64,000 nucleotides of DNA from an uncultured Rhodospirillales bacterium (GTDB lineage: Bacteria; Pseudomonadota; Alphaproteobacteria; Acetobacterales; Acetobacteraceae). Below are positions 16,206-24,976 of this stretch, piece after piece. The translations under genes and the position numbers were made by a program. The first letter of the stretch is position 1, and the number at the start of each line of letters is the position of its first letter. The DNA lies in NCBI GenBank assembly GCA_903928895.1, contig CAIYSR010000073.1:1-64000 (forward strand). The letters are read 5' to 3'. The notes beneath the pieces are model-generated. The model saw only the letters and a program-made list of their open reading frames with translations, was not told where the DNA came from and did no database searches.

Positions 16206-16532
16206 TCCCGTTCTCCGAAGGCGTCGCGATTCTCAAGGCCAGGCTTCGTGAGCGTACCTCTCCGTGCGGCCTGATTACCACACGTGCAAGCGCTCTCAAC
16301 GTCTGTTACAGAGCGAAGGCAATGCAACCACCGCATAGACAAGGTGGGCCTGGTAATATTCCCTTCTCGGCGCGCTATAAACGCATGGCTGGCAGATAAA
16401 CGGTGCTCTAAAAAATAAACCTTTACAGAAAGTTATGTGCCCGGCGCGGCAATCGACCAGGTGACTTTGTGTGAAGCGGGAGACGGCACAGGGACGTTCA
16501 ATTCCCTGTCAACAGGACGCCCGGCGGAAGGC
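16206..16532. other. Intergenic region, probable promoter of the sulfotransferase gene
   Basis: This 327-base gap lies between two minus-strand genes. It is A/T-richer than its surroundings near 16380-16440. On the minus strand a weak CTTT-CTGT-AAAG stem followed by TTTATTTTTT could end transcription of the upstream GT4. A GGAGA ribosome-binding site precedes the TTG start at 16205. No coding frame looks real here. Confidence 0.45.
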
Positions 16533-18242
16533 TCAGCGTTTCTTGCGGCGTTGCGACTTACCTCGGGGGCTGGAGAGTGCCGCTTTTGCCTCTGCGGCAG
16601 CCATCGGTGGGTTTGTCTCCGCAATATCAGGCGCCGAAGGGGCGGGCGCCGTGTCCGGATCAGCAGATGGGGACTCACTCGTTTCAGCCGCTGCGGCTGA
16701 TGGAGCGGGCGGCTGCTCCGGGGGCGGCGGTACGGCCACGGGCGCCGCCTCGAAGGCCACGATCGCCTCGAATCCGATTTCGATGAAGGGCTCGGGTGCC
16801 GGTGCCGGTGGCGGTTGGGTGTAGCGTACCGGTTCGACCCGCGGGCTCAACTGGGCGAGGAAGGTCTCCGGGTCAAATTCGCTTGGCTCCGCTGGCGCCG
16901 GCGGCGGCACTGGGATCGGCACTGGCCGCGCCGCGGGCACCACTGGTGCCCGCGCGGGGGTGGGACGCGACGCGATCGCTGCCGGCGGCTCGGCGTAGAC
17001 GGCGCGGTAGCCGTCGACCATCACTTCGCGTGACGGCGCCAGGCGGACGCCCTCGGCGAGCCGGTCCCAGATGCCCTCCTCGGTGCAGGCGCGGCGCATG
17101 GTGTCGGCGAGCGAGCGGGAATCGCCGACCGCGAACAGCAGCCCATCCACGTCGTGCCGGATGCGTTCCTTGGGGCCGCCGACATTGGAGGCGATCACCG
17201 GGCGGCCGAACATCCAGGCTTCGGAAATCACCAGGCCGAAAATCTCCCACCAAGTCGATGGCACCATGCACCAGTCGATCCGGCGCATGCGCTGCGGCAG
17301 TTCGTCGACGTGGTAGGACCCGTTGAAGAAGACGATCTGCTCGCTGAAGGGACGTTCCTTCTCGGCGGCGAGGAAATCCTCGACCTCCTTGCGGCGTTCC
17401 TCGCTGGCATAGCGCAGATTGTCGCCGTTGATCTCGACGATGAAGTCGGTAAAGCCCTCGGCGCGGAGCTGCTCGACCGCGCGCAGGATCACCCAGACGC
17501 CTTTGTTGTCGACTAGCTGCCCGAAAAAGCCGAAGCGGTTGCGCTTCGCGCGTACGTCCTGCAGTCCGGAGCCGCCGGAATAGTCGCGCTGGCCGTTGGT
17601 GACGTAGCGGATCTTCTCGCGCGGCAGGCCCCAGGTGACAAAATGCTCGATCATGAAGCGGCTGGGACAGGTGAAGACGTCGACCACCCCGAGATGCCGC
17701 TTCATCCACAATTCGCGCATGAAGAAGAAGTCGGGCCCGAGTTCGGGAAAGCACTGGTGGCAGCGCACGTTGGAGGCGCGGGTGCACAATGCGTTGTCGT
17801 TGCGGCGCAGCATCTGCCCGTTGGCGTGGCAGATGGTCAGGAACTCATGGAAGGTGAAGACGATCTTGGCGTGTGGCAGGACCTTGCGGGTGACGGTCAA
17901 CAGGTTCATGCCGAAGAGCAGGAAGTGGTGGAAATGCACCACGTCCGGCTTCACGGTTTCGAGGAACTCGGCGAAGCTGTCGATCAGCAGCGGGTTGGTC
18001 GCCTTGTGCCAGAGATAGTCGTAGTCGCGGCTCAGGAAGACGTATTCGTTGGGCCGCTTGTCGAAGCCGGTGATGCGGGCGCCGGACTTGTATAGCGCGG
18101 CGAAGCGCGGCTCGATCGCGGCGAGCAGCACCGGTTCGGCATCATCGCGCGCCTGCAGTCCCTCGAACAATTCGTAGCAGATTTGCTGTGCGCCGCCGCG
18201 CACCAGTTCCGGGTGGAACAGGCTGAGCAGAAGGACCTTCAT
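16533..18242 (-). CDS. Glycosyltransferase family 4 with long Pro/Ala-rich tail
   Basis: This 569-residue GT-B enzyme covers residues 1-415: MKVLLLSLFHPELVRGGAQQ with the acceptor loop, VVHFHHFLLFG, TFHEFLTICHANGQM, FGFFGQLVDNKGVWV and the E-x7-E donor motif in WWEIFGLVISEAW. A cysteine-bearing insertion, CTRASNVRCHQCFPELGP, is typical of GT4 enzymes in O-glycan loci. The last 150 residues are Pro/Ala/Glu-rich and disordered and end in a basic SPRGKSQRRKKR. It starts three bases after the stop of the upstream GT2, in an operon with it. Confidence 0.86.
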   Translation of the reverse strand: MKVLLLSLFHPELVRGGAQQICYELFEGLQARDDAEPVLLAAIEPRFAALYKSGARITGFDKRPNEYVFLSRDYDYLWHKATNPLLIDSFAEFLETVKPDVVHFHHFLLFGMNLLTVTRKVLPHAKIVFTFHEFLTICHANGQMLRRNDNALCTRASNVRCHQCFPELGPDFFFMRELWMKRHLGVVDVFTCPSRFMIEHFVTWGLPREKIRYVTNGQRDYSGGSGLQDVRAKRNRFGFFGQLVDNKGVWVILRAVEQLRAEGFTDFIVEINGDNLRYASEERRKEVEDFLAAEKERPFSEQIVFFNGSYHVDELPQRMRRIDWCMVPSTWWEIFGLVISEAWMFGRPVIASNVGGPKERIRHDVDGLLFAVGDSRSLADTMRRACTEEGIWDRLAEGVRLAPSREVMVDGYRAVYAEPPAAIASRPTPARAPVVPAARPVPIPVPPPAPAEPSEFDPETFLAQLSPRVEPVRYTQPPPAPAPEPFIEIGFEAIVAFEAAPVAVPPPPEQPPAPSAAAAETSESPSADPDTAPAPSAPDIAETNPPMAAAEAKAALSSPRGKSQRRKKR

Positions 18243-18245
18243 CGC

Positions 18246-19958
18246 TCAGAAATCCTCCAGGTCGAGATCGAGCGGGGCCGCGCCTGACGCGAAGGCTGGA
18301 TGGCGCGGTGACGGGCCCAGCAGGTCCCGGCTGACGAAGCTGTTCCACCGGCGCGAGAACAACCAGCGGTTGACCGCCGAACCCCCCTCGTGCGGCGGCA
18401 GGCGGGTCGAGCCCTTGCCTTCGAGATGCCACAGGCGGATGTCCTGCATCCAGGCGGGCACGCCGAGCTCAAGACTCTTGAGGCACAAATCGGCGTCCTC
18501 GTAGTGGCCGAAAACGAAATCCTCGGTGAAGCCGCCGAGCCGCTCGAACCAGGAGCGCTCCGACGAGATGAACGCCCCGGTCACCGCCGGCACCGGCCGG
18601 GCGCGGACGAATGCGGTGCCCTCGGGCGGCGCGCCCTTGCCATAGTGTTCCACCCGCAGCATGCGCCGGCTGCTGAACTTGCCGTCCACCACGGAGAGCA
18701 TGTCATCGGCCTCGAAGAACATGCCGCCATGCATCAGCGAACCGTCGTCGTAGTAGAGCGGCGCGCCGAACAGCTCGGTGCCGGGGCCGCCGGCGTTGAT
18801 GATGGCGGTGTGGGTGGCGGCCCAGTCGGGATCGCGCGGGAAGACGTCGGGGTTGACGTTCATCACCCGGCCGCTGCGCATGGCGGGCACGGCGACGTTG
18901 TTGGCGGCGCCGAAGCCGGCATTGCCGGGCAGGATCATGACGGTCTGGTTCACGCCATAGACTGAGCTGCCGATCTTCGCCTCACGCAGCAGGGTCTCGC
19001 CGAGCTCCGGGCTGTTGGAGACATAGATGAACTCATAGTCCTCGATGCCGGGCAGTCCGGAATACAGGGCGTTCTGGACGTGCAGGTACTCGGCCTTGCC
19101 GTAGAGCGCCACGATGATGGAGCCGCGGTAGTTGCGGTGCTGGTCGCCGAAGCGCTCCATGTAGGGATTGGCGGTGATGCGCCGCGTGATGGCGCGGTTG
19201 AAGGCGATGATCTGATCGCCGATACCGCCATCGAGGGCGGCAATGCGCTCGACGCCTGGGTTGCCGTGGAATTCGGCCGCGGCGATGCGGGTGAGCAGCG
19301 TGTTGCGCAACTCGATCTCGTCCATCGCGATGCAGTTCACCTGGGTTTGCATCTGCGCGCCGTTCTCGAGCCAGGCCTGCACCACGCAGACGCCGGTGTT
19401 CACCAGCGGTTCGTCGGCATGCATGAAACCGATATAGCCGAAGCGGTGGACGATCGGCTTGTTCAGGGCATTCTCGACATCGCCGCGGCGCAGCCGGATC
19501 ATCGCGGAGGGATCGAGCGAAACGCGCCATTTGGCGTTGCCGATGCGCAGCAGCTTCAGCGGCGCCGTGCTGTCGTCAACCCAGCCGACGATGAAGACCG
19601 CCCCTTTGGTGGTGGCGATCACGGCCTCGACGATAAACGGGATTTCCGCCGTCGGCCCGACCTCGGCGACGACGTGGACCACCGGGCGCAGGATCCGGTT
19701 GCGCGGCTCCGTCGGCGTGCCCGGCACGTTGCGGCCTTCGCCGAAGCCGTGCCGCATGTAGTGATCGTAGCCCGACGGGAACTCCCCACGGGCGACGGAC
19801 TCCGCCACGTCGGGGTTCAGGCGGAGGTAACCGCTCTCGTCGAAGCTACCCTCCTCGACCATCGTTCCGGCACCCGCCGCGGACCGGGCTCCCCCCCCCG
19901 CGGGGGACGGCATCGCTCCCGCCATTTCGGCCAGAATTTGGGCGACTTCGTCACTCAT
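18246..19958 (-). CDS. Glycosyltransferase family 2-like protein with N-terminal YL-NPDV repeat
   Basis: This 570-residue protein has one short repeat at residues 41-77 (YLRLNPDVAES...GYDHYMRHGFGEGR), the same type found twice in the neighbouring small protein. A roughly 170-residue domain of unknown type follows, then a GT-A glycosyltransferase domain. In that domain SIIVALYGKAEYLHVQNA is the nucleotide-binding strand, VMNVNPDVFPRD the D-x-D region, and VTGAFISSERSWFERLGGFTEDF the catalytic acceptor loop, with EDADLCLKSLELG after it. It probably adds sugars to a surface glycan. The gene lies upstream of, and nearly touches, the GT4 gene. Confidence 0.85.
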   Translation of the reverse strand: MSDEVAQILAEMAGAMPSPAGGGARSAAGAGTMVEEGSFDESGYLRLNPDVAESVARGEFPSGYDHYMRHGFGEGRNVPGTPTEPRNRILRPVVHVVAEVGPTAEIPFIVEAVIATTKGAVFIVGWVDDSTAPLKLLRIGNAKWRVSLDPSAMIRLRRGDVENALNKPIVHRFGYIGFMHADEPLVNTGVCVVQAWLENGAQMQTQVNCIAMDEIELRNTLLTRIAAAEFHGNPGVERIAALDGGIGDQIIAFNRAITRRITANPYMERFGDQHRNYRGSIIVALYGKAEYLHVQNALYSGLPGIEDYEFIYVSNSPELGETLLREAKIGSSVYGVNQTVMILPGNAGFGAANNVAVPAMRSGRVMNVNPDVFPRDPDWAATHTAIINAGGPGTELFGAPLYYDDGSLMHGGMFFEADDMLSVVDGKFSSRRMLRVEHYGKGAPPEGTAFVRARPVPAVTGAFISSERSWFERLGGFTEDFVFGHYEDADLCLKSLELGVPAWMQDIRLWHLEGKGSTRLPPHEGGSAVNRWLFSRRWNSFVSRDLLGPSPRHPAFASGAAPLDLDLEDF

Positions 19959-20055
19959 GCGCGATCCTCGCTCCGCCAGACCGGCCGGGAACCCGGCACG
20001 GCCGGCACCATGTCACTCGCCGACGCGGCGCGGCCGGCGGCCGCGCCCGGCCGGA

Positions 20056-20511
20056 TCAGACGATCTCGCGGTCGTCGAACAGGTTGAAGCCGGCATAGGG
20101 CAGCCGCCCTTCGCGGAACCCGGCGATTTCGTAATGCTCCTGCGGCGAGGCGTAGACCTTCTTGTTGATCGCGTCCCGCACGTCGGGGTGGGCTTCGAGG
20201 TACCACACCGGGTCGACCACGATGTTGCGCGGCATGCGATGCTCGAAATAGCCGAAGCGGGCGTAGTGATTGGCCGCGCTGCTCACCGCGCCGGAGGTGA
20301 TGGCATCCTTGATGTCGGTGTAGGTCTGCAGGTACCAATCCTCGTCGACCGGAACATCGACCAGACGGCGGGCCATGAGTTCGAAGAACAGGAACTGGTC
20401 AACCGCAATGTAGCCGGTACGGGTCGAGGGGACGACCATCTTGCGGCCCAGCAGCGAGCCGTAGATCGGCAGCTGAAGGTCTTGTTCCGAGGCTTTGCTG
20501 GATCCGGACAT
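20056..20511 (-). CDS. Small protein of two YL-NPDV-type repeats
   Basis: This 151-residue protein consists of a 55-residue N-terminal segment and two roughly 40-residue repeats: DWYLQTYTDIKDAITSGAV...HYARFGYFEHR and VWYLEAHPDVRDAI...HYEIAGFREGR. The same repeat occurs in the adjacent GT2. Such repeats are common at the ends of glycosyltransferases in surface-polysaccharide loci, where they are thought to mediate protein contacts. Standing alone, this may be a scaffold or subunit for the enzymes encoded downstream. It is the first gene of the minus-strand cluster. Confidence 0.72.
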   Translation of the reverse strand: MSGSSKASEQDLQLPIYGSLLGRKMVVPSTRTGYIAVDQFLFFELMARRLVDVPVDEDWYLQTYTDIKDAITSGAVSSAANHYARFGYFEHRMPRNIVVDPVWYLEAHPDVRDAINKKVYASPQEHYEIAGFREGRLPYAGFNLFDDREIV

Positions 20512-20743
20512 CGCGTGTCACCATCTCTCAAACGTTGATCGTATTCGTCGGCGACGAAAATGAATACAGCATAAATGAACGTATTTTTGTAACATCTATG
20601 CCGAACACCCGTCGCATTCGCCGTCTCTTACCACAGTGCTCGGGCGGCGCCAGGGTGGAAAATGTGAGAAAGTTTGGCTGGTTGCGGCATCCCGGCGCGC
20701 CATGGTGAAGTCCGTATGCGACACGCATGATGGAGTCCGCGAC

Positions 20744-21211
20744 ATGTCCAGGCCGACCCGCTGGTTCGAGGATCTCACCGAAGGCAGCGTCTACACCTTC
20801 GGCGACCACGAGATGACGGAGGCCGAAGTGATCGGCTTCGCCACCCGCTTCGACCCGCAGCCGTTTCACATTGATGCCGCGGCCGCGCAAGCGAGCATCT
20901 TCGGTGGTCTCATCGCCAGCGGCTGGCACACCGGCTCGGTGGTGATGCGGATGATGGTCGATCATTATTTGTCGCCTGAGAGCAGCCTCGGCTCGCCCGG
21001 AATGGATGAAATCCGCTGGCTCGTGCCGGTGCGCCCGGGGGATCGGCTGCGCGTGCGCATCACGGTGCTGCGCACGGTGGCCTCGCGCAGCAAGCCGGAC
21101 CGCGGCATTGTCCATTCGCTCACCGAGGTGCTCAACCAGCACGATCAGGTGGTGATGACGATGAAGGGGATGGGGATGATCCGCTGCCGCCCGGTGACGG
21201 GCGCCTTGTAG
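20744..21211 (+). CDS. MaoC-like hydratase (hot-dog fold)
   Basis: This 155-residue protein is a MaoC/R-specific enoyl-CoA hydratase-type hot-dog protein. The dyad motif FDPQPFHID (about residues 36-44) carries the catalytic aspartate and histidine, followed by FGGLIASGWHT, the substrate-lid segment. ITVLRTVASRSKPDRG in the second half is also typical. It probably hydrates short or branched 2-enoyl-CoA thioesters. I chose ATG 20744 because GGAG lies eight bases upstream; an ATG at 20702 is a longer alternative. It is transcribed divergently from the glycan cluster. Confidence 0.87.
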   Translation: MSRPTRWFEDLTEGSVYTFGDHEMTEAEVIGFATRFDPQPFHIDAAAAQASIFGGLIASGWHTGSVVMRMMVDHYLSPESSLGSPGMDEIRWLVPVRPGDRLRVRITVLRTVASRSKPDRGIVHSLTEVLNQHDQVVMTMKGMGMIRCRPVTGAL

Positions 21212-21378
21212 CGCGGCCGACCGCGTGGTGGCGATGCCTCGGGTTGCGGCAGGAACACGGGTGCACGATCGCCGAAGGTGGGATCGCGGCAGGACGGAAT
21301 CATGTATCAGGACCAGGAACGGGAACGCGCGTCCATCGGGCGGTGTCGCGCTCCCATGTCGCAAATGAGGAGAGCGCG

Positions 21379-22383
21379 ATGATCCGGCGCACCAGACTGG
21401 CCCCGCTTGCCTTCGCCATTGTCATTGCCATCGCTGGCCTTGGCGCCCCCGCGGCCCGGGCGCAGGTGCCGGGGCGGACCTACCATGTCGGCTTCTCCCA
21501 GCTCGTCGACCACCCCGCGCTCAATGCGACCCGCCAGGGGTTTCTCGACGGGTTGAAGGAGGCCGGGTTCGTGGAGGGGCGCAACCTGAAGTTCACGATT
21601 GTCGATGCCCAGGGCGATGCGGCGAAAACCCGGGGCATTTCCGAGAAGCTCGTTGCCGACAAGGTCGACCTGCTGGCCCCCTGCACCACGCCCAATGTGC
21701 AGGCCGCCATCGCCGCCGCGCGGGGCACCGCTGTGCCGGTCGTGTTCGGCTGCGTCAACAATCCGCTTGAAAGCGGCATTCTCGCCAGCCTCGACAAGCC
21801 CACCGGGCGCAATCTCAGCGGGGTCTATGGCGTGGCGCCGGTGGAGCGCATGTGGGATCTGCTGGTGCAGCTGCATCCGCGGGCCAAGGTGATCGGCACG
21901 ATCTACAATCCCGCCGACAGCAACGCCCTGGCGAGCAACGAGGCCAACAAGGCGGCTGCGGTCAAGCGCGGCTTCACCTGGGCCGAAGTGCAGGTAACCT
22001 CGCCGATTGAGGTGATGCCGGCGGCGCGGGCGCTGGCGGAGCGGGTGGATGGTTTGCTGATGCTTCAGGACGCCACCGTCGCGGCCGCCTTCGACGCGGT
22101 CGTTCTTGCCGCGCGGGACCTCAGGCGGCCGCTGTTTTCCTATGATCCGAGTGCGGTGGAGCGTGGCGCAATCGCCGCGCTCGCGCTCGATCAGCACCAG
22201 GCCGGGCTCGACTGGGCGCGGCTGATCGCGGTGCCGGTGCTGCTGGGCAAGCCGGCGGGAACGATTGTGCCGGTTGCGTACCAGGCCTATGCGCTGGTGC
22301 TCAACAAGACCGCCGCCCAGTCGGCCGGCATCGTGCTCGCGCCGGACCTGCTCAAGGGCGCGTTGAAGGTCTGGGACGAATAG
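21379..22383 (+). CDS. ABC transporter substrate-binding protein (TrpX-like, ABC_sub_bind family)
   Basis: This 334-residue periplasmic binding protein has a signal peptide (basic MIRRTRL, hydrophobic core, cut near AARA-Q at about 28). It belongs to the PF04392 group: VGFSQLVDHPALNATRQGF, GDAAKTRGISEKLVADKVDLL, PVVFGCVNNP and GTIYNPADSNALASNE. Family members bind aromatic amino acids or related small ligands. The ATG follows AGGAGAG. No permease or ATPase genes lie beside it, so it is an orphan component. Confidence 0.86.
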   Translation: MIRRTRLAPLAFAIVIAIAGLGAPAARAQVPGRTYHVGFSQLVDHPALNATRQGFLDGLKEAGFVEGRNLKFTIVDAQGDAAKTRGISEKLVADKVDLLAPCTTPNVQAAIAAARGTAVPVVFGCVNNPLESGILASLDKPTGRNLSGVYGVAPVERMWDLLVQLHPRAKVIGTIYNPADSNALASNEANKAAAVKRGFTWAEVQVTSPIEVMPAARALAERVDGLLMLQDATVAAAFDAVVLAARDLRRPLFSYDPSAVERGAIAALALDQHQAGLDWARLIAVPVLLGKPAGTIVPVAYQAYALVLNKTAAQSAGIVLAPDLLKGALKVWDE

Positions 22384-22387
22384 CGGG

Positions 22388-23203
22388 TCAGGTCGCGAGC
22401 CAGACCCCGCCGTCCTCGCGGGCGGCGCCGTCGTCGCGCAGCTTGTGCAGATGGGCCAGCACCGAGCGCTCGGCGGCGGGACGCAAGGCGGGCTTGAGGT
22501 CGACATAGAGTGCCATCACCAGCTCCGCCGGGGTCTGGGGGCCGGTGGCGAGCGCCGCGGCGATGGCGGCTTCGCGTTGCAGGCGATGGGTGAGCAGGAA
22601 GGCGCCGTAGCGCTGCGGGTCCGGCACGGCGGGGCCGTGACCGGGCAGATAGAGGGTGTCGTCGCGCCCCAGCATCCGGCGCAGCGAGGCGAAATACTGG
22701 GTCATGTTGCCCTGCGGCGGCGAGACGATGGAGGTCGACCAGGACATGATGTGGTCGGCGGTCAGCACCAACCGATCACGGGCGAAGCAGAGATGATCGG
22801 AGGCGTGGCCGGGGGTGTGGAGCGCGGTCCAGCCGGCGACGATGTCGTTGTCGTCGAGCGGGATGTCGGGGGCGAAGGCGGAGCTGGCGGAGACGCGATA
22901 ACCGTAGGTGGGCGCGCCGGTGGCCGATTTCAGCGCGGGCAGACCATCGATGTGGTCGGGATGGGTGTGGCTCACCAGGATGCGGGTGATCTTGCCGCCG
23001 GTGGCGTGCAGGATGGCGGCGAGATGGTCGGCGCTGTCCGGTCCGGGGTCGAGCACGGCGAAGCCGTCGGGTTCGGCGATGAGGTAGGTGTTGGTGCCCC
23101 AGTAGGTGAAGCCGCCGGGGTTGGGCGCGACGATCCGCTGAATTCCGGGCGCAGCGTCCAGCACGGCGCCGCGGACGGGCTCGGCTTCGGTGTAGAAACT
23201 CAT
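22388..23203 (-). CDS. Metallo-beta-lactamase-fold hydrolase
   Basis: This 271-residue MBL-fold hydrolase resembles the LACTB2/RNase-Z-like group. The metal motif SHTHPDHIDG (about residues 76-85) is followed by HTPGHASDHLCF, LTADHIMSW and the terminal LPGHGP histidine. A C-terminal winged-helix-like segment (YGAFLLTHRLQREAAIAAAL...) fits LACTB2-type proteins. Its ATG overlaps the stop of the upstream permease gene by four bases. The substrate could be a thioester, a lactone or RNA; sequence does not decide. Confidence 0.86.
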   Translation of the reverse strand: MSFYTEAEPVRGAVLDAAPGIQRIVAPNPGGFTYWGTNTYLIAEPDGFAVLDPGPDSADHLAAILHATGGKITRILVSHTHPDHIDGLPALKSATGAPTYGYRVSASSAFAPDIPLDDNDIVAGWTALHTPGHASDHLCFARDRLVLTADHIMSWSTSIVSPPQGNMTQYFASLRRMLGRDDTLYLPGHGPAVPDPQRYGAFLLTHRLQREAAIAAALATGPQTPAELVMALYVDLKPALRPAAERSVLAHLHKLRDDGAAREDGGVWLAT

Positions 23204-24135
23204 GCGGCGTGCTTCTCCCTGTGGTGACGGCGCTGTTCGCCATAGAGAGAGTAGAGCCCGGCTGCGGCAATCACCACTGCCCCCTGCATCGCGGCGGCGT
23301 GCGGCATCTCGCCGAAGACGAGCCAGCCGAAGGTGACCGCCCACAGCATGGAGGAATAGTCGAACGGCGACAGCGCGGAGACCGGGGCGAGCGCGTAGGC
23401 GCGTGCCATCATCATCTGCGACACGCCGCTCAGGGCCCCGAGCGCGACCAGTGCGCCGAGCGCAGCCCAGGTGAGGCCGGCCATCGGCAGCCAGGGCAGC
23501 ATCAGGGCGCCGGCCCCGATATGAGCGATCAGCAGCGCGAGCGCGAGGCATTCCGGGGGTTCGGTGGTGGAGAGTTGACGCGTCATCAACCGCGCGAAGG
23601 CGGAGCAGGTGACGCCCGCCAGCAGGAAGCCGAGGGCGGGGCTCCACAGGTCGCCGCCGGGGCGCAGCATCAGCAGAACGCCGGCGAATCCGAGCAGGGT
23701 GGCGATGAGGCGCCGCCGATCGAGCCGTTCGCCGATCAGCACGGTGGCGAAGACGGTGGCGAGCAGCGGCGTGGTGAAGCCGACGGCATAGGAATCGGCC
23801 AGCGTCATGCTCTGCCAGGCGGCGAACCAGGTAATGCCGACCACAACCTGCAACAGGCTGCGCAGCACCACCGCCCAGAGCCGCTGCGGACGAAGCCGGG
23901 CGAGGCCCGCGCGCCCGTTCCAGCCGGCGATTGCCACCACCGTGCCGGCGCCGAAGAGGCCACGGAACAGGATCGCGGCGGCAACCCCGGTCATCGGCAG
24001 GGCGAATTTCACCGATACGTCGGCCAACGCCATGATGGCGTAGGTGGCGGTGATGAGCACGATGCCGCGCACCGTGTCGGCGCCGTTGTCGCGCAGGGCG
24101 CGCGGCAGGCGAAGGGTGGCGACGGTCGCGGACAT
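23200..24135 (-). CDS. EamA/DMT-family transporter
   Basis: This 311-residue membrane protein has ten predicted hydrophobic helices in two EamA repeats (drug/metabolite transporter superfamily). Helix 1 is GIVLITATYAIMALADVSVK, and a typical ERLDRRRLIATLLGFAGVLL marks the repeat end. These carriers export amino acids, nucleosides or metabolites. It is the first gene of a two-gene operon with the MBL hydrolase, so the two may share a metabolite. Confidence 0.88.
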   Translation of the reverse strand: MSATVATLRLPRALRDNGADTVRGIVLITATYAIMALADVSVKFALPMTGVAAAILFRGLFGAGTVVAIAGWNGRAGLARLRPQRLWAVVLRSLLQVVVGITWFAAWQSMTLADSYAVGFTTPLLATVFATVLIGERLDRRRLIATLLGFAGVLLMLRPGGDLWSPALGFLLAGVTCSAFARLMTRQLSTTEPPECLALALLIAHIGAGALMLPWLPMAGLTWAALGALVALGALSGVSQMMMARAYALAPVSALSPFDYSSMLWAVTFGWLVFGEMPHAAAMQGAVVIAAAGLYSLYGEQRRHHREKHAA

Positions 24136-24256
24136 CTCTCACCTCGAATCCAGAGGCAGCGAATCTGAACCTGCGTTGTGGCCAAATCGTGCCGCATGGA
24201 TGCGCTGGACGAATGCCGGCCATGTTTCTGCCCGGCACACTGTGCCACAAGGCGTC

Positions 24257-24976
24257 ATGGACGAAGCCGAATATGCGTTGATGGACGAAGCCGAGAGCCG
24301 GATGTGGTGGTATCGGGCGCTGCATGCGCGGCTCGCCGAGGCGCTGGCAGGCGTGCGCGGCCCGATCCTGGACGCTGGCTGCGGCACCGGCGGGCTGCTC
24401 GCGCGGCTTGGTTCGGGCTATCCGGAGCGGCACGGGCTGGAATTCAACGCCGCCGCCGCGGCGCTGGCAGCGGCCAAGTCGGGCGCGCGGATCACACGGG
24501 GCAGCATCAACGCGATGCCATACGCCGACGCCAGTTTCGCGGCCGTGGTCAGTGCCGATGTCCTGTGCCATGCCGCGGTGGACCCGGCGGCGGCGCTGGC
24601 CGAACTGCGCCGGGTGCTGCGGCCCGGCGGGCGTCTGCTGCTCAATCTGCCGGCCTACGGGTGGCTGCTCTCGACCCATGACCGGCGGGTGCACAACACG
24701 CGGCGCTTCACTGCCAGGGCGGCGCAGACGATGGTCGCAGCGGCCGGGTTCGGCGGGGTGCGCGCGCGCTACTGGAACAGCCTGCTGTTCCCTCTGATGG
24801 TGGTACAGCGCAAGCTGTTGGCCAATAATGACCATGCCGCGTCCGACGTTGCCGCGTTTTCGCCATGGCTCGATGCCAGTTTGCATGGCATCACCCGGGC
24901 TGAACGCCTGTTGCCGGCACTGCCCTTCGGAGGCTCCGTGCTGGTGACCGGCCACCGCCCGGGGGCCACCCCATGA
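24257..24976 (+). CDS. Class I SAM-dependent methyltransferase
   Basis: This 239-residue methyltransferase has motif I ILDAGCGTGGLLARL (about 38-52), an acidic motif II region GLEFNAAA, motif III FAAVVSADVLCHA and the post-motif LRRVLRPGGRLLLNLPAYG. It looks like the UbiE/Methyltransf_11 group that modifies lipids or glycolipids. The start ATG at 24257 is chosen by family length; the Shine-Dalgarno is weak. It overlaps the downstream GT2 by four bases, so its substrate is probably the polyprenyl-linked sugar or lipid made by that operon. Confidence 0.85.
   Translation: MDEAEYALMDEAESRMWWYRALHARLAEALAGVRGPILDAGCGTGGLLARLGSGYPERHGLEFNAAAAALAAAKSGARITRGSINAMPYADASFAAVVSADVLCHAAVDPAAALAELRRVLRPGGRLLLNLPAYGWLLSTHDRRVHNTRRFTARAAQTMVAAAGFGGVRARYWNSLLFPLMVVQRKLLANNDHAASDVAAFSPWLDASLHGITRAERLLPALPFGGSVLVTGHRPGATP

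Noticed and set aside
16206-16532. Small ORFs in the gap upstream of the sulfotransferase gene
   Set aside because: No ribosome-binding sites and shadow-like composition; the gap is better explained as a promoter region.
13677-20511. Complete O-antigen/capsule system
   Set aside because: There is no flippase, polymerase or chain-length gene in the window, so only a partial glycan-modification cluster can be claimed.
21212-21378. Riboswitch upstream of the orphan substrate-binding protein gene
   Set aside because: No conserved riboswitch motif or stable multi-stem fold was visible in this 167-base gap.
22388-24955. Fused 855-residue minus-strand frame covering the MBL gene and upstream DNA
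   Set aside because: The N-terminal 580 residues are out-of-frame shadow of the permease and methyltransferase genes. The MBL gene starts at ATG 23203 in a normal ATGA overlap.
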